This document shows positions 61,060-64,000 of a DNA stretch of 64,000 nucleotides, in pieces. The DNA is taken from the NCBI RefSeq assembly GCF_026210795.1, contig NC_089458.1, forward strand, positions 434,001 through 498,000. The letters are read 5' to 3'. This stretch comes from Rhizophagus irregularis (Eukaryota; Glomeromycota; Glomeromycetes; Glomerales; Glomeraceae). A program made the position numbers and the translations under genes. The notes under the pieces were generated by a model. That model did not search any database. It worked only from the letters and a program-made list of their open reading frames with translations, and was not told the origin of the DNA. The first letter of the stretch is position 1, and each line of letters begins with the position of its first letter.

Positions 61060-61560
61060 TTATTATTTTTAGGCTTAAAAATTCAAGAGACTTATTTTTT
61101 TAAACTAATTCCTTTTAAATATTAATTAAAAAATAAACTTTTTTTTTTCTTATAGATTCTAGTTTTAATAGTAAGTTTTAAATTTTAAAACTTAAATCTT
61201 TTTAAAGAAACTTTTATTAATATTTTTTTATTTTTTTATAAGTTACTTTTAGCATTAGATACTAATAAGTTTTGAAATTATAATTTTAAAACTTTATTTT
61301 TTAATTTTTTTTTAAAAAACATTAATGTTTCTTTTTTATAAACTTCATATTTTAACTTAAGAATTTTTAAGTTTTATAACATTTTGTTATTATAAAACAA
61401 TTTATTTTTATTTTTTTAAATAAAAAGATGTTTTTTATTTTTATATATATATATATAATTTTACTCAAAATAGTAAATTTCACAAAACAAATTTTTTTTA
61501 TTTTTTTTTGTAAAAAATATTAATTAACATTTCTTTTTTTTTATAGATTCAAATATTTTG
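61060..61560. repeat. Degenerate hairpin array with splice-like motifs
   Basis: About four units of 100-130 bases with AAGTTTTAAATTTTAAAACTT-type hairpins and TTTTTTATAGATTC or TTTATAA motifs. The spacing recalls the array at 57.7-59.7 kb, but the sequences are much more AT-rich and no open exon is visible. Confidence 0.4.
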
Positions 61561-62040
61561 ACTTAAAATTCTGATTAGTTTTAGTAATTACTGAACTGAA
61601 CTAATCAGTTTTAGTATTGAAATAGTTTCAGTATTTTAATTTACCAAACTGAACCTTTAGTAAATTTGCTGATTAGTTTCAGTAACTTTAGTTTCAGTAT
61701 CAGTTTTGTAATTTACTAAATCAATTTATCAAACTAATACTTTCAGTATCAGTTTCAGTAAATTTACTGATCATTTTGATAAATTTACTGAACTGATTTG
61801 CTAAACTGATTTGACAACATTTTTTAATAATTAATTAAAAATATTGTGAAATGTTTTTTTTAATTAATTTATTTAAAAAAAAATGGGTTATACCATTTTT
61901 TAATAATTTAATAAAAATGTTGCAAAATGTTTTTTTAATTAATTTAATTAAAAAAATGTATTGCAACTTTTTTTTGATAATTTAATAGAAAATATTGCAA
62001 AACATTTTTTATTGGTAAAAATGTAAGCAATTTAATAAAA
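61560..62040. repeat. CAGT-rich repeat followed by TTGCAAAA-type array
   Basis: 61560-61810 is packed with CAGTTTCAGTA, TTTACTGA and AACTGA motifs. 61810-62040 repeats AAAATATTGCAAAACATTTT-like segments. The second part resembles the interior of elements A and B, so this may be one end of a related element with a different terminal pentamer. Confidence 0.5.
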
Positions 62041-62420
62041 GAAAACATTTTTAGGCAAAAATGAGTGTTTATATTTAGGACTTTATGGTATTAATAATTT
62101 GAACTAATGTAATTGTATTTATAAAAAAAATAATATGAAATAATTATAAAAAAAAATAATTGTATTTTTAAAGAATTTTACAGTTTTTTTAATAATTAAT
62201 CAAATTCTTTTCTAAAATTAAATAAAAAAAACAGTAAAGTAATATATTAGAATATTGCTATTATAGGGATATTTTTTAAATAAAATCTATAAGATTTTAC
62301 TTGTATAGAAAAATAGCCAATAGATAAAGTATTTATAGAATGCTTTTGTACAGATGGTGGCCTAAATGATCTGGCCAGTTTATTTTGCCAAAATTACACA
62401 GATCATTACATGTTGATATA

Positions 62421-63741
62421 CAGATGGTGATCAAAAGTATGCGGACATTTTTTAAAATAAAAATTTCATATAAAATAATATAATAAAAATAAAATTTATT
62501 AAGTAAATATATTAATCTGATTGTCCTTTATTAATTTTATGTAAAAAAAAATTATATATTAATAATTAATACTATATCCATTTGCAGCAATAACTGCCTC
62601 AATTCTCTGTGGCATGCTATCAATTAATTTTTTATAATATTCTGGAGGAATATCATCCCACGCATCTTTAACATATTTCTCAAGTACTTTCGATATTAGA
62701 TGTGGCGGGTCACGTCGACGCACCATTGCTTTCATTTCTTTCCGCCCACATGTTCTCTATGGGGTTCAAATCGGCATGCTGGCCATCAAGCACCACAATT
62801 TTGGCATCTTCACGGGTGGCCATAGCGACTTTTGAACGATGTGGTGGAGCATTGTCTTCTTGAAAAATTCCATTACCCTGTGGAAAATGCTCATCCAAAG
62901 TAGGTACAACATAGTTTTCAATAATTTTAGCATGAGTTTGACCTGTAACTGAGCCTTTTAACGGAACAATTGGTCCAAGCCCCACGCCAGGAGAAACAAC
63001 CCCAAAACATTCTGCTAGGACAGTGTTTAACGGTAACTGCAATACAATCAGGATTCAATTCTTCTCCTGGTTCACGCCAAACCCTTCCCTGACGACCTTT
63101 CTGAAATTGTGTAAAAGTGCTTTCATCTGAAAAAAGCACTCTTCTCCATTTTCTTGTTGTCCAATCTCTGTGCGCAAGAGCCCATTCAAGACGAGCCTGA
63201 CGATGTGCTTCTGTCATTGCAGGTTTATGACGGGGAATACAGGCACTTAAGTCCAACCTTTTGAGGTTTCGGCGTATGGTACACACAGAAATAGGTTGCT
63301 TTTTACGAGCTGTCCAAACAGTTGCAAGCTTTTTTGAACAAAGTCGACGATTTTCACCATTTTCTTTAACAAAAGCTTTGAGTTCTTGTCGTGCTGGTGA
63401 GTCAAAGAAAAGTGGAGGGCGACCTGATTTTTTTTTTGGTGTGAAAGAGCCAGTTTCACGAAAATGTTTAAGTACATCATAAACAGCAGTTTTACTACAC
63501 CCCAAGTGTTCTGCAATTAAACGGCCCGATTGTCCACAATTATAACCATAAATAATCGCATATCGGGTTTTTGGGGTGAGTGGCTTCATATTTGGTGAAT
63601 GTTTACTAAAAAAAAAACATTGGGGAGGTTTTTATTATGATATAAGGCGTTAAATGACGTATTGTTTATATTACGTCATCACGTGATGATCGGCATAATT
63701 TTGGCAAATTAAAATGTCCGTATACTTTTGATCACCATCTG
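62421..63741 (-). mobile_element. Tc1/mariner transposon with intact ends
   Basis: 1321 bases bounded by inverted ends CAGATGGTGATCAAAAGTAT (one mismatch in the partner copy) and flanked by TA at 62419-62420 and 63742-63743. It contains one transposase gene on the minus strand. A related CAGATGGTG motif occurs about 65 bases to the left (62350). Confidence 0.92.
62578..63589 (-). pseudogene. Tc1-like DDE transposase, frameshifted
   Basis: Starts at 63589 (MKPLTPKTRYAIIYGYNCGQ) with a helix-turn-helix DNA-binding half (SGRLIAEHLGCSKTAVYDVL), then RRVLFSDEST (first Asp). After FWGCFSWRG an extra G in a G-run (near 62987-62992) shifts the frame. It resumes with GPIVPLKGSV, EDNAPPH (second Asp) and DLNPIENMW (Glu). 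I count 32 residues between Asp and Glu instead of the usual 34, because the WP..SP segment is shortened. A second shift follows NMWAE near 62740, after which the frame continues to a TAA at about 62578. It is non-functional as written. Confidence 0.88.
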
Positions 63742-64000
63742 TAATATAAAAAACATATAATTTTGTATTAATAATAGCAATAAATAAATTTCCATACTTC
63801 AATTCCTTCATGAAATTTCAGAATTTTTTTAGAAATATGGAACCATTTACTGCATGAATTTTTACAATTACACAACAAAAAATTTATAAGATTAAAAATA
63901 TTGTAATTCAGTCAATATCGATCAGATAATCATGAATTTACCACCATCTGAATCGTCTCAATAAGGCAAATCTAATGAGCCAACAATTATGAAAATCCAA
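63742..64000. other. Window end with dispersed palindromic motif
   Basis: No gene. Near 63945-63975 there is CACCATCTGAATCGTCTCAA followed by an inverted partner, the dispersed palindrome also seen at 51.7-52.1 kb. Confidence 0.5.

Overview
The window looks like a piece of the nuclear genome of an arbuscular mycorrhizal fungus, most likely Rhizophagus. The evidence is very low GC outside transposons, short spliceosomal introns with GT...AG ends and TACTAAC-type branch points, an F-box/leucine-rich protein of the kind that is hugely expanded in these fungi, fungal FAB1 and DOP1 genes, and a right half packed with layered transposons. The species is inferred from family content, not from a database search.

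Left part (1-14 kb): the 3' part of an F-box-like gene is cut by the window edge. Two tandem paralogues of a two-membrane-span protein follow (2081-3596 and 5311-7223), each with one intron at the same site. A third, broken copy (11342-13175) lies after about 4 kb of AT-rich DNA and ends at a small transposon (MITE).

Middle (14-29 kb): two large housekeeping genes face away from each other. FAB1, the PI3P 5-kinase, runs on the minus strand as 11 exons and 2026 codons with FYVE, chaperonin-like and lipid kinase domains. DOP1 (Dopey) runs on the plus strand as 24 exons and 1854 codons. They share a 561-base promoter region. All exon joins were checked for reading phase by hand.

Right part (29-64 kb): no intact host gene was found. 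It holds fold-back Tc1-like, hAT-like, Mutator-like, pogo-like and CACTA-like non-autonomous elements, several with exact target duplications. It also holds an almost complete non-LTR retrotransposon (LINE, 43.5-51.3 kb) whose ORF2 is broken by one in-frame TGA, truncated LINE copies, tRNA-headed SINEs that share the LINE's 3' tail, a decayed Tc1/mariner with terminal repeats and TA duplication, and degraded multicopy coding remnants. The GC-richer LINE/SINE block (38-51 kb) sits inside two outer pairs of inverted ends, suggesting layered insertion.

The most unusual structure is at 57.7-59.7 kb, inside a CACTA-like element. It holds sixteen tandem units, each resembling a micro-exon plus a complete intron (GTAAGT-like donor, TACTAAC branch site inside a hairpin, pyrimidine tract, TAG acceptor). 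Five consecutive units have 39-base exons that splice in phase into a 13-residue peptide repeat.
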